A DNA stretch of 64,000 nt, taken from contig NZ_FNWK01000003.1 in NCBI RefSeq assembly GCF_900108295.1, forward strand, positions 186,001 through 250,000, in the 5' to 3' direction. Shown piece after piece: positions 47,945 to 56,452 of this stretch; the stretch's first letter is position 1, and each line of letters begins with the position of its first letter. Under the pieces are notes generated by a model, which was not told the origin of the DNA, made no database searches, and saw nothing but the letters and a program-made list of their open reading frames with translations. This DNA is from Sphingopyxis sp. YR583. GTDB taxonomy: Bacteria > Pseudomonadota > Alphaproteobacteria > Sphingomonadales > Sphingomonadaceae. Made by a program: the position numbers and the translations under genes.

Positions 47945-48964
47945 TCAGCGCGCAATATCCTGTGCGACATGCGATAGCCGGTCGACGACAGGTCGCGAAA
48001 ATGGCGCAAAATCGCCGCGGATGCCATGTTTGAGCACCGACAGCGCGAGGCCATTTCTCGCGGCGTCCACCAACCCCTTCCCCTGCCACAGGCCGTCGAG
48101 AACCCCGGCCGCGAACGCATCGCCGGTTCCGACCCGGTCGATCACCGGCGCGACGACGACCGGGTCGCTTGCCCCGCTGTCGTCGCGGGTATCGATACGC
48201 GCCGTGATCCGGTGCACGTCCGGACCGACAATCTCGCGCGCTGTCGATGCGATATATTCGAGCGAGGGGAAGCGATCAAGCAGCGCCAGCGCCGCCTCAC
48301 GCCGCCGATCCGGACCTTCACCCGAAAATTCCTGTCCGAGGAGTAACCCCGCGTCACGGTGATTGCCGAACAATAGCGTCGCTTGCGCGACGATCGGTTT
48401 CAATATTGCCGCGGGATCGCGCTGCCAGCGCTCCCAAAGGCGACCGCGCCAGTTGCCGTCGAACGACACGCCGATCCCCCCTGCCCGCGCGCGTGTCACG
48501 GCTTCGAGCACCGCTTCGGCACTCCGCGGCCCAAGCGCGGGGGTCACGCCCGACACATGCAGCCAGCCAGCGTCGCCGAGCAGACGATCCCAGTTCCAGT
48601 CCGCTGGTCCGGCCTCGGCGAAAGCCGATCCCGCACGATCATAAACGACTTCGGGGGGCCGCATCGGGCCGCCGGGAAGGTAATAATAGAGCCCCATACG
48701 GCCCGCAGGGCGAAGCACTGACGCAACGTCGACGCCGTGACGACGCAGTTCACCAAGGACACCGTCGCCGATCGGTCCTTCGGGTACGGCGCTGATCATC
48801 GCCGTTTTGCGGCCGAGCGCGGCAAGCGCGACGGCAACATTCGCCTCGGCACCGCCAGCATGCGCTTCGAACCGCGCCGATTGCAGCGGAAGCTCGCCGT
48901 GCGGCACAGAGACGCGCATGACGATCTCGCCGAAACAGGCGATGGACGCGGGCGCTTTGATCAT
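47945..48964 (-). CDS. kdgK: 2-keto-3-deoxygluconate kinase (PfkB family)
   Basis: The 339-residue sugar kinase has the PfkB patterns AHAGGAEANVAVALAALGR and DRVGTGDAFAAGVLDGLW, with the anion hole and catalytic Asp in GTGD. Within an alginate locus the substrate is expected to be KDG, giving KDPG for aldol cleavage. It overlaps the upstream FAH-family gene by ATGA and is the last gene of the regulator operon (GntR, FAH-family enzyme, KdgK). KDPG aldolase is not in the window. Confidence 0.9.
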   Translation of the reverse strand: MIKAPASIACFGEIVMRVSVPHGELPLQSARFEAHAGGAEANVAVALAALGRKTAMISAVPEGPIGDGVLGELRRHGVDVASVLRPAGRMGLYYYLPGGPMRPPEVVYDRAGSAFAEAGPADWNWDRLLGDAGWLHVSGVTPALGPRSAEAVLEAVTRARAGGIGVSFDGNWRGRLWERWQRDPAAILKPIVAQATLLFGNHRDAGLLLGQEFSGEGPDRRREAALALLDRFPSLEYIASTAREIVGPDVHRITARIDTRDDSGASDPVVVAPVIDRVGTGDAFAAGVLDGLWQGKGLVDAARNGLALSVLKHGIRGDFAPFSRPVVDRLSHVAQDIAR

Positions 48965-49761
48965 TTGCGAAATCCGGTTTCCGTGACGGCGATGCAGGCG
49001 ATATCGGTGGCCGCACCGAAACGGGCGGTTGCCGTCTGGCCGATGACGATGGGGTGCACCCCGGTGATCGCGCCCGCCGAAATCCATTGCCCGGGCTTTA
49101 GTTCGATCACGCCGCGACGATGGAGATCCACGAGGAAATTGAGCGAACCCCAGGGTCCGTCAAGCACGTCGATCGCGCGCCCCGTCCCCACCGTCACACG
49201 CTCGACTTGCGTTTCGACCGTGAGCGTCTGGAAATCGGCGAAATCGAGCGATGGGCCGAGCAGCAGGCCGTTGTTGATCCCGATGTCGGCAATGATGCCA
49301 TAGGGGGCATGATCGTGCACGTCGGGTGCTGGGGAGCTTGCAATCTCGAAACCCGCGCGAACGTCGTCAATCCATGCAGCGCCATCGTCGCTCCCGGTTA
49401 CCCGTCCGTCGGGCACGGCCCGCAGACGGAGCATCACTTCGGCCTCAATCGCGCCCGCACCGCCTCGGAAGATCGCCGCATCGCCCGCAACCACGCCGTC
49501 GAGTTCGGCGATACGCAACACCGGCCCGGCGACCCGCTCGGCGCCCAGCGCCGCGATCAGCGGCGGCGGAATGCGCCCAACCTTCCAGCCGAGTACCGGC
49601 GCATCGAGCGCGGCGATCAGACGCCGTTGTATCGCATAAGCTTCGGCGAGCGTCGTCGGCACCGGCGCGGGAAAGGCAGGCAGCGCATGGCCCGACAGGC
49701 GGGCATCGAGCAATGCAGCAACCGGGTCAGGCGCGGACCGTGGAGGCGAAATCTTCGACAT
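48961..49761 (-). CDS. FAH-superfamily (2-keto-4-pentenoate hydratase-like) protein
   Basis: The 266-residue product matches the MhpD/FAH type: YAIQRRLIAALDAPVLGWKVG, the metal-binding Glu pair in GAIEAEVMLRL, GIINNG-like GINNGLLLG, and LDGPWGSLNFLVDLHRRGVIELKPGQWISAGAITG. Characterised relatives hydrate 2-oxo-4-enoates, cleave acylpyruvates or dehydrate 2-keto-3-deoxy acids. Its overlap with kdgK (ATGA) and with the GntR gene (TGATG) makes a role in alginate-derived keto-acid metabolism likely, perhaps on KDG or a by-product. This gene is not part of the textbook pathway. Confidence 0.82.
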   Translation of the reverse strand: MSKISPPRSAPDPVAALLDARLSGHALPAFPAPVPTTLAEAYAIQRRLIAALDAPVLGWKVGRIPPPLIAALGAERVAGPVLRIAELDGVVAGDAAIFRGGAGAIEAEVMLRLRAVPDGRVTGSDDGAAWIDDVRAGFEIASSPAPDVHDHAPYGIIADIGINNGLLLGPSLDFADFQTLTVETQVERVTVGTGRAIDVLDGPWGSLNFLVDLHRRGVIELKPGQWISAGAITGVHPIVIGQTATARFGAATDIACIAVTETGFRK

Positions 49762-50507
49762 CAGGCCAGTTTTGCACTCAGCAGATAGCGTTGGCGGCTT
49801 TCGGCCGACTGGCGGCGCAGTTCGACCATCGCCCGTTCTTCGGTCTCGTCGAGCATCGATTCGAGCAGGCGGTTGAAGTGCCGCCGCATCGCAAGCCGGG
49901 CGCCCGCTGCATCGCGCTTGCGCAACGCCGCGACGACATCGGCATGTTCGGCCTGCCGCGCGCTGCCGTCCTTGCGGCAGACCATCGAATGGCTGGTGCG
50001 CACCTCGGGCAATTCCATGCGCATCCGCCACAGGCTTTCGATCACATGGATGATCGCCTTGTTGTTCGACGCCGCGGCGATCGTCATGTGGAACTCACGG
50101 TCGATCGCGCTGATGTCGTCCTCGCTAGCGGCGTCGTCGGCCATGGCGGTGAGCAGGCCTTCGAGCTTTTCGAGCGTGTCAGCAGAGATCGTCGGCGCGG
50201 CCAGCGCCGCCGCCTCGGCTTCGAACAGCGAGCGCGCTTCGGTCAGCTCGAATGCACTGACCTTGGGCAGGATCGCATTGTCCCCGGGAAGGACCGCCTC
50301 GACATAAGCGCCCGCGCCGGTGCGGATGTGGATCCACCCCGTCGCCTGCAGCGCAATTTCCGCTTCGCGGATCGTCACGCGGCTGACCTCGAACCGCTCG
50401 GACAGTTCGCGTTCGCCGGGCAGACGCGTTCCGGGCGGATAGCTTCCATCCAGAATCAGACGCCGGATTTCATCGGCGATGTCCTCGAAAAGGCGGCGTT
50501 CGGCCAT
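49761..50507 (-). CDS. FadR-type GntR regulator of the alginate locus
   Basis: The 248-residue product has an N-terminal winged helix (LPGERELSERFEVSRVTIRE) and a C-terminal FCD domain (IDREFHMTIAAASNNKAIIHV, HADVVAALRKRDAAGARLAM) with His residues typical of metal-assisted ligand binding. It is the first gene of the operon with the FAH-family enzyme and kdgK. A CATAC/GTATG inverted repeat lies 36 bases upstream. The same half-site occurs at the other regulatory regions of the locus, so I infer a repressor relieved by KDG or a related sugar acid. Confidence 0.9.
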   Translation of the reverse strand: MAERRLFEDIADEIRRLILDGSYPPGTRLPGERELSERFEVSRVTIREAEIALQATGWIHIRTGAGAYVEAVLPGDNAILPKVSAFELTEARSLFEAEAAALAAPTISADTLEKLEGLLTAMADDAASEDDISAIDREFHMTIAAASNNKAIIHVIESLWRMRMELPEVRTSHSMVCRKDGSARQAEHADVVAALRKRDAAGARLAMRRHFNRLLESMLDETEERAMVELRRQSAESRQRYLLSAKLA

Positions 50508-50542
50508 AGCTCAATCATCTCCCCAAATGCGCTTATGGGAGT

Positions 50543-50559
50543 CCATACAATCCGGTATG
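50543..50559. promoter_or_regulatory. Predicted GntR operator at the regulator's own promoter
   Basis: CATAC (50544-50548) and GTATG (50555-50559) are inverted across AATCCG. On the plus strand CCATACAAT matches the locus half-site YATACRA. Confidence 0.55.
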
Positions 50560-50591
50560 ACAAGTTTGAAGCCCATGACCGAACTTAAGTT

Positions 50592-53447
50592 CTAGATTCG
50601 TGCCCGGATGCCGATGAAATATTTCGCGCCGTAATAATGATACTGACGGCTGCTGCCATAGACCGGCATGTAGGTCGCCTTCGGCTCGTTGAAGATGTTG
50701 AGCGCCTCGAAACGCAGCGACACGCCCTTCATCAGGTCGAGCGACGCGCGGAAATCGACGGTTTCGCTGGGTGCGACATAGCGCAACTGGCTGTTGCCGC
50801 CGACGAAATCCTGAAAATATTTGGCGCGGTAATTGTAGATCGCCTGCAGCGACACCGGGCCGATCTCGTAATAGGCCTGCGCCGACAGAACATGTTTCGA
50901 ATAGCCCGAGAGGTTGGCGGGCGGAATAATACCCGCCGTCACCGTGTCCGTTTCGGGATCATAAACCTCGCCGAGCCGGATATCCTGCGTCTTGAAGTTG
51001 GAATCGGCGTAATTGTAACTGACCTTCGCGCCGAGCCCGTCGAGCGGCTTGGGCAGGAAGCTGAAGCGCGTCGCCGCGGTCAGTTCGAGGCCATATATGC
51101 GCGACTTGTCGGGGCTGTTGCGCGTCTGCGTCACCGGGATCGATACCGACTGGCCGTCGATCGTGAAATCCTCGTTGAAGACGACGGGCTGGAAGCCGCC
51201 GGTGAACTGCTTGTAATAGACGGTCGCCGAAAGCAGGCTGTCTTTATTCGGATACCATTCGAGCGACAGGTCGCCGTTCCACGACATCAAGGGCTTCAGG
51301 CGCGGACTGCCATTCGCGGTGATATTGCGGATCGCGTCCTCGATCGAGGTGAAGCTGGTCCCGTCCTCGAGCAGGATCGTGCGCCCTGCGCCGAGCGAGC
51401 TGGGGTTCGGGCGCGACATGGCGCGATAGGCGGCGGCGCGCAGCAGCGTGTTCGGCGCGACCTCGAAGATCGCGTTGACGCTGGGCAGGATGCGCGTGTT
51501 CTGGCTCTTGATCGTTACCGTGTCGAAATCGCCCGAAGTGACGAGACGGATCGAGCCATCGGGATTGGTGACGATGCTGAGGTCGCTGCGCAGGCCATCC
51601 GAAGTCACGCGCGTGTTGACCACGCGCACGCCGAAATTGCCGCGCACCGGCATATTGCCCAGATCGGCGTCATATTCGGCCATGACATAGCCAGCGAGGG
51701 TGCGTTCGGTGACGTCGCGGTTCGCGACCGAGCGCGTATCGGGCAGATTGCCCGGGTCTTCGGCGCCCATATATTCGCGGAACAGGCAGTCGACGTCGAA
51801 GGTCGCCCAGCTGTTGATGCTGTTGCCCTTTGCGGCCGACAGGTAATTCTGCTGCGGGAAGGCGGTGCGGCAAAGATTGTTGATGCGGCGATCCTCGGCG
51901 ATCGCCGGGTTCAGGTTGAAGTCGCCGTTGCGCACGTCATAGTCGCGGTAGGTCAGGTGCGACCAGCGGCCGCCAGCCGAAATCTTGCTGAGGAAGCCGT
52001 CCATTTCATAGGCAACGTCGAAGCGGCCGGCATAGATTTCATTGCGCCGTTTGCTTTCGTCGCGGCGGAAGCGCGCGTCGTCCCAGAAGAGGTTGTGGTT
52101 ATTGAGATCGAAGCGCGGATCGATCGTGATCGTCGGCACGAAGCTGCCCGGCGTGATCGAATAGGTGTAGGGAATGCGCATGTTGTTGAAGACCGTGCGC
52201 ACGCCGTTGACGTCCATCGGATCGGTGCGCAGGCGGACATTACGCTCGATCTCGGTGCGCACGGTGCGCGAATAGCTGCCGTCGAGCGTGATGGTGAGGC
52301 GATCCGACGGTTGCCATTCGACCGACAGGCCGCCGCCCAGATATTCTTCCGCCCGCGACAGTTCGGATCCGTTCGATTCGATCGAGCTCAAGCCGTTCAG
52401 GCTCTGGACAATACCATTTTCGTCATAGACGACATTGGTCAGGCCATAGCGGCCCTCGGACAGGTTGAGGTCGCGGCGGCTCTCGACATAGGTGCGATCC
52501 GAGTATTGGACATCGAGATTGATGTTGAACTGGTCCGACGGGCGCCACTGGATCGACCCGAAGATCGCATCGCGCTTGTCGGTCTCGCTGATCTGGCGAA
52601 ATGTGTACGCGTTAGGGACAAGGTAGAAAGGCAGATTCTGCCCATATTCGTCGCGCGTATATTCGTTGCAATTGTTGTTCGCGACGACCGGGGACGCCTG
52701 GCACGCAGTCCAGGTCGACGACGCGGCGAAGGTTTCCTCCGGATTGTTCGTATCGTTGCGCTGGACGCCGATCGCGATGCCGATCGTGTCGTTCGCAAAC
52801 TGGTCGACATAGCTCAGCGTCCCACGCCAACCGATGCCGCCCGACCCGACGATGCGGTCGCCATAGGGATTATATTGCGCCTTCACATCGGCCTGCAGCC
52901 GGCGCTTGCCGAAATCGAGCGGGCGCAGCGTCCCGATCTCGATCGTGCCCGCAACGCCGCCTTCGACTAGGCTCGCCTGCTGGGTCTTGTAGATCTTGAT
53001 ATTGTTGACGAGCTCCGACGGGAACTGGTTGAAGTTCACCGAGCGGTCACCGCTACCGTTAGTCGCGTCGCGGCCGTTGAACGTCGCGTTCGACAGAAAG
53101 GGACCAAGGCCGCGCAGTGCGATTTCGGAGGCGTCGCCCTTTTCGCGGTGCGTCGTCGCACCAGTGATCGTCTGGATCGCCTGCCCGACCGAGATCGCGG
53201 GGATGTCGCCGATATCGTCCGACGACAGCGCATCGACGATCGCGGTTTCCGCACGCTTGGTGTTGATCGAATTCTGGATCGTCTCGCGGATGCCGGTAAC
53301 GACAATCGCATCCTCTTCGCTCTCGGCCTGCGGCGCGGGTGCGTCCTGCGCCATCGCAGGCGCTGCGGCGATCAGCAGCGTCGAACCGGCACCAGCCAGC
53401 AACGCGGCGCGCAGGCTGCGCGCGCGGATCGGATTGCGAGAATTCAC
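50592..53447 (-). CDS. TonB-dependent receptor 1 of the alginate locus
   Basis: The 951-residue receptor has a signal peptide (STLLIAAAPAMA), the TonB-box-like EDAIVVTGIRETIQNS, a plug domain (VGQAIQTITGATTHREKGD, ALRGLGPFLSNATFNGRDAT, IKIYKTQQASLVEGGVAGTIEI) and a barrel ending YYGAKYFIGIRARI. It matches the large carbohydrate-type receptors common in Caulobacterales and Sphingomonadales. It probably imports alginate oligomers together with receptor 2 at 60966. A near-perfect 15-bp inverted repeat lies upstream at 53521-53555. Confidence 0.93.
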   Translation of the reverse strand: MNSRNPIRARSLRAALLAGAGSTLLIAAAPAMAQDAPAPQAESEEDAIVVTGIRETIQNSINTKRAETAIVDALSSDDIGDIPAISVGQAIQTITGATTHREKGDASEIALRGLGPFLSNATFNGRDATNGSGDRSVNFNQFPSELVNNIKIYKTQQASLVEGGVAGTIEIGTLRPLDFGKRRLQADVKAQYNPYGDRIVGSGGIGWRGTLSYVDQFANDTIGIAIGVQRNDTNNPEETFAASSTWTACQASPVVANNNCNEYTRDEYGQNLPFYLVPNAYTFRQISETDKRDAIFGSIQWRPSDQFNINLDVQYSDRTYVESRRDLNLSEGRYGLTNVVYDENGIVQSLNGLSSIESNGSELSRAEEYLGGGLSVEWQPSDRLTITLDGSYSRTVRTEIERNVRLRTDPMDVNGVRTVFNNMRIPYTYSITPGSFVPTITIDPRFDLNNHNLFWDDARFRRDESKRRNEIYAGRFDVAYEMDGFLSKISAGGRWSHLTYRDYDVRNGDFNLNPAIAEDRRINNLCRTAFPQQNYLSAAKGNSINSWATFDVDCLFREYMGAEDPGNLPDTRSVANRDVTERTLAGYVMAEYDADLGNMPVRGNFGVRVVNTRVTSDGLRSDLSIVTNPDGSIRLVTSGDFDTVTIKSQNTRILPSVNAIFEVAPNTLLRAAAYRAMSRPNPSSLGAGRTILLEDGTSFTSIEDAIRNITANGSPRLKPLMSWNGDLSLEWYPNKDSLLSATVYYKQFTGGFQPVVFNEDFTIDGQSVSIPVTQTRNSPDKSRIYGLELTAATRFSFLPKPLDGLGAKVSYNYADSNFKTQDIRLGEVYDPETDTVTAGIIPPANLSGYSKHVLSAQAYYEIGPVSLQAIYNYRAKYFQDFVGGNSQLRYVAPSETVDFRASLDLMKGVSLRFEALNIFNEPKATYMPVYGSSRQYHYYGAKYFIGIRARI

Positions 53448-53479
53448 GTCGTCTCTCCCTGAAAATCGATTCTGTTCTG

Positions 53480-53494
53480 CCCGACGCTGTCGGG
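53480..53494 (-). repeat. Short perfect hairpin in the leader of receptor 1
   Basis: CCCGAC (53480-53485) and GTCGGG (53489-53494) are separated by three bases. It lies 33 bases upstream of the receptor start and could influence leader stability. Confidence 0.35.
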
Positions 53495-53520
53495 CATGTC
53501 AGCCATTTTGTCAACAAAAT

Positions 53521-53555
53521 CGTATGGCAAATTGGTTAGTCCAAATTGCCATACG
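53521..53555. promoter_or_regulatory. Predicted GntR operator at receptor 1 (long inverted repeat)
   Basis: CGTATGGCAAATTGG (53521-53535) and CCAAATTGCCATACG (53541-53555) are complementary at 14 of 15 positions around TTAGT. Both arms carry CCATACGAT-type half-sites when the flanks are included. It also ends close to the stop of the convergent-side CE12 gene. Confidence 0.7.
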
Positions 53556-53563
53556 ATACTTCA

Positions 53564-54403
53564 TCAGCGAACGAGCTGGCTCCTGAGCCCCGGCACCGCA
53601 CGGGCAAGCGCCTGCGTCACAAGCTTCGCCGTTACCTCAGCCCCGATATCTCCGAGGTGGGTATAATCGAACTTGCGCGTCACCTGTCCGCGCGCCCCAT
53701 CGCCCGTAATCGGTACCGGTTCAGGCGGCGCCGGCCGCGCGGTCAGCGTGGTGCCCGCCTTCGCCGCAGCCAGTTCCCCGTCGGTCGGCGGTTCCTGCGC
53801 GAGCTTGGTCGCCATCTCCGCGCCCATCTCTTGCGCCTGTGCGGCGCTGAGCGCGTTGAGGTCGACGAGCGGCACGTCCATGGCCTTGGCGACCGCGCGC
53901 ACCTGGTCGGACCAGCTCGCGAGCGTGTTCCTGAGCTTGCCGTCCTTAAACTCGCGGCGTGTCAGCGGCGTGACGAGCACCGGCGTTGCCCCCGCCGCCC
54001 TCACCTCTTCGACGAAGCGGCGGAGGTTGGCGGGGAATTCGGTCGCCTCGTCTGTCCAGCGCTCGGATTTGGTCGACTGGTCGTTATGCGCGAACTGGAT
54101 CAGCACCCAGGTGCCGCGATAGCCCGGCACCTTCGCCTCGGCGAGCGCGATGTCCCAGCCCCCTTCCTGCCGATAGCTGCGCGTGCTGCGCCCGCCCCGG
54201 CCGGCGTTGACGCAAGCAACCGACGATTTGACATGGCGCGAGCAGAACGCCCCGCCCCAGCCGCTGTGCGGTGCCATCGTCGAATCGCCGACAAGGATGA
54301 TCTTGTACGGCTCGAGCGGCGGCGCATCGGTCCGCTCGCGCGTCTGGGCCTGCGCCCCGCTCGCGAGCAGGGCGACGATGGCCGTCGCGAGGAGCCGGCG
54401 CAT
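53564..54403 (-). CDS. SGNH-type carbohydrate acetylesterase (CE12/rhamnogalacturonan acetylesterase-like)
   Basis: The 279-residue exported product has a signal (LLATAIVALLASGAQA), the nucleophile in LVGDSTM (Ser41), NAGRGGRST (block II), FAHNDQ (block III) and the closing DYTHLGD with Asp246 and His249. This block pattern fits CE12, known for deacetylating pectins. In an alginate operon, a sensible substrate is O-acetylated alginate as made by Pseudomonas or Azotobacter. That would let the lyases act. It overlaps the SDR gene by TGATG and is the last gene of a five-gene operon. Confidence 0.85.
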   Translation of the reverse strand: MRRLLATAIVALLASGAQAQTRERTDAPPLEPYKIILVGDSTMAPHSGWGGAFCSRHVKSSVACVNAGRGGRSTRSYRQEGGWDIALAEAKVPGYRGTWVLIQFAHNDQSTKSERWTDEATEFPANLRRFVEEVRAAGATPVLVTPLTRREFKDGKLRNTLASWSDQVRAVAKAMDVPLVDLNALSAAQAQEMGAEMATKLAQEPPTDGELAAAKAGTTLTARPAPPEPVPITGDGARGQVTRKFDYTHLGDIGAEVTAKLVTQALARAVPGLRSQLVR

Positions 54404-55155
54404 CAGGAGAAGCCCAGCCCGCCGTTGATGTCGAGGCAGACACCCGCGAGGAAGCTCGCCGCCGGCGACGCCAGATAGACGATCGTATCGGCGACCTCGT
54501 CGGGATGGCCTTCGCGGCGCAGCGGCGTGTTGCCCGCGGTCGCGGCGCGGCCCTCGGGCTTCGAGAAAATGTCGTGGAAGCTTGTGCCGATCAGGCCCGG
54601 GCAGACGGCGTTGACGCGAATGCCCTGCGGCCCAAGCTCCTTTGCCATCGAGCGGGTGTAGGTCATCAGCGCACCCTTCGCCGTCGCATAGACCGACGCG
54701 CCCGGACCGCCACCGTCACGGCCGGCGAGCGACGACACGTTCACGACCGCCGATCCTTCGCCGAGGAAGGGCTGCGCCGCTTGGAGGACGAGGAAGACCG
54801 ACTTCAGATTGAGCGTCATAACCTGATCGAAGAAGGCCTCGTCCATTTCGCTGAGCGTCTTGCGCGCAACCATGCCGCCCGCAAGGTTGACGAGAATGTC
54901 GAGCCGGCCGCTGAACGCGATGCCGACTTCGTCGAGCATCGCCTTGACCGCATTGCTGTCGGTGACGTCGGCCTGGATCAGAAAGGCGTCGCCGCCAGCG
55001 TCCTTGATCGTCTTCAGCGTGTCCTCGGCGGCTTCGCGGCCGCTGTTGTAGTTGATCGCGACGCGGACGCCGGCACGCGCGAGCGCGATCGAGACCGATC
55101 GGCCGATGTCGCGTCCGCCGCCAGTGACAAGCGCGGTTTTCCCCTGGAGGTTCAT
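54403..55155 (-). CDS. SDR-family oxidoreductase, probable DEH reductase
   Basis: The 250-residue classical SDR has TGGGRDIGRSVSIALARAG, ILVNLAGG, NVSSLAGRDGGGPGASVYATAK (Ser, Tyr, Lys) and a closing LAGVCLDINGGLGFS. Because the operon releases DEH from alginate, the best guess is a NAD(P)H-dependent reductase that makes KDG, the substrate of KdgK. Assignment rests on context. Its start lies 13 bases after the MFS gene. Confidence 0.88.
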   Translation of the reverse strand: MNLQGKTALVTGGGRDIGRSVSIALARAGVRVAINYNSGREAAEDTLKTIKDAGGDAFLIQADVTDSNAVKAMLDEVGIAFSGRLDILVNLAGGMVARKTLSEMDEAFFDQVMTLNLKSVFLVLQAAQPFLGEGSAVVNVSSLAGRDGGGPGASVYATAKGALMTYTRSMAKELGPQGIRVNAVCPGLIGTSFHDIFSKPEGRAATAGNTPLRREGHPDEVADTIVYLASPAASFLAGVCLDINGGLGFS

Positions 55156-55168
55156 GTGATGCAGTTCC

Positions 55169-56452
55169 TTATTCTTGGGTGTTGGTGGGTTGGGTGACGA
55201 CCGGTTCGACGCGTCCGCCGATCAGCCAGAAACAAAGGAAGGAGATCGGTACGATCGCGGCGCTGAGCGCAAAGATCGGGGCATAGCTCGTCTTGGTGAG
55301 CACCGGGACAAGCCAGGTGGTGATCAGCGTGCCCGCGACCGCGGCGGTGCCGCTGATCCCGGCAAGGCTGCCGACGGCGCCGCCACCGAAATAGTCGCTC
55401 GGTAGCGTCTGGATATTTCCGATCGCCATCTGGAACCCGAAGAGGATGCAGGCGATCAACAGCACCGCGGAAAGCGGCTCGCTGGCCCCGATGGTGAACA
55501 GTAGCGCCGGTAGCATGATCGCGCAGCCGATCGCGATCGTCAGCGTGCGCGCCTTGTGGACCCCGCCGCCGTTGCTGATGATCCGCCCCGAAAGCCAGCC
55601 ACCGAACAGGCTGCCGAGCATCGCGCCGACGAAGGGCACCCATGCGAAGAGGCCGATCTGCTTGACGTCGAAGCCGAAGGTTTCGGCGAGATAGATCGGC
55701 AGCCACGACACGAAGAGCCACCACACGGGGTCGAGGAAAAAGCGCGACAGGATCACGCCCCAGCTCTGGCGATAGCGCAGCAGTTCGCCGAGCGGCACGC
55801 GGCGGCTGTCGTCGCGGCCCGCCTCGGTGCGGCCGGTCAGAATATAATCGCGCTCTTCCTCGCTGAGCCCCGGATGATTCTCAGGGTCGGCCTTGTAGAA
55901 CCACAGCCAGGGCACAAGCCAGATGAAGCCGAGCACACCGATCAGCAGGAAGGTGCCGTGCCAGCCGAACTGGACGAACAGCAGCGCGATCAGCGGCGCC
56001 GAGATGATGCCGCCGAGCGATGCGCCGGCGTTGAAGATGCCCTGCGCCAGCGCGCGCTCGCGCGATGGGAACCACAAGGCGTTCGCCTTGGCCGCGCCGG
56101 GCCAGTTGCCCGCCTCGCTGACCCCGAGCGTTGCGCGCAGGACGAGGAGCAATGGCATCGAGCGCACCAATGCATGGGCTGCAATCGACAGCGACCAGAC
56201 GACGATCGAAATGGTGAAGCCCATCCGTGTGCCGATCGCGTCGAAAATGCGCCCGAAGATCGATTGGCCGAAGGCGTAGAAGACCATGAAGATCGTCACC
56301 AGTAGCGCATAATCTTCCTTGGTGGCGCCGATCTCCTTCGACACTTCGGGCCACATCACGGCGAGCGCGTTACGGTCGATATAATTGATGACCGTGGCGA
56401 GCGCGATCAGCGCTATGACGCACCAGCGGAAGCGGCCCTTGATATTGCTCAT
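55169..56452 (-). CDS. MFS transporter, sugar-acid type (ExuT/ACS-like)
   Basis: The 427-residue carrier starts MSNIKGRFRWCVIALIALAT and shows twelve hydrophobic segments. The motif GRIFDAIGTRMGF between segments 2 and 3 and the DPVWWLFVSWLPIYL region are typical of the anion:cation symporter group that carries hexuronates. It probably moves DEH or unsaturated uronates from the periplasm to the cytoplasm. It overlaps the PL17 gene by ATGA. Confidence 0.92.
   Translation of the reverse strand: MSNIKGRFRWCVIALIALATVINYIDRNALAVMWPEVSKEIGATKEDYALLVTIFMVFYAFGQSIFGRIFDAIGTRMGFTISIVVWSLSIAAHALVRSMPLLLVLRATLGVSEAGNWPGAAKANALWFPSRERALAQGIFNAGASLGGIISAPLIALLFVQFGWHGTFLLIGVLGFIWLVPWLWFYKADPENHPGLSEEERDYILTGRTEAGRDDSRRVPLGELLRYRQSWGVILSRFFLDPVWWLFVSWLPIYLAETFGFDVKQIGLFAWVPFVGAMLGSLFGGWLSGRIISNGGGVHKARTLTIAIGCAIMLPALLFTIGASEPLSAVLLIACILFGFQMAIGNIQTLPSDYFGGGAVGSLAGISGTAAVAGTLITTWLVPVLTKTSYAPIFALSAAIVPISFLCFWLIGGRVEPVVTQPTNTQE

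Noticed and set aside
50637..52970. A 777-codon open frame opposite receptor 1
   Set aside because: The translation is low in hydrophobic order and rich in Arg, Ala and Asp, as expected for the antisense of a GC-rich receptor gene.
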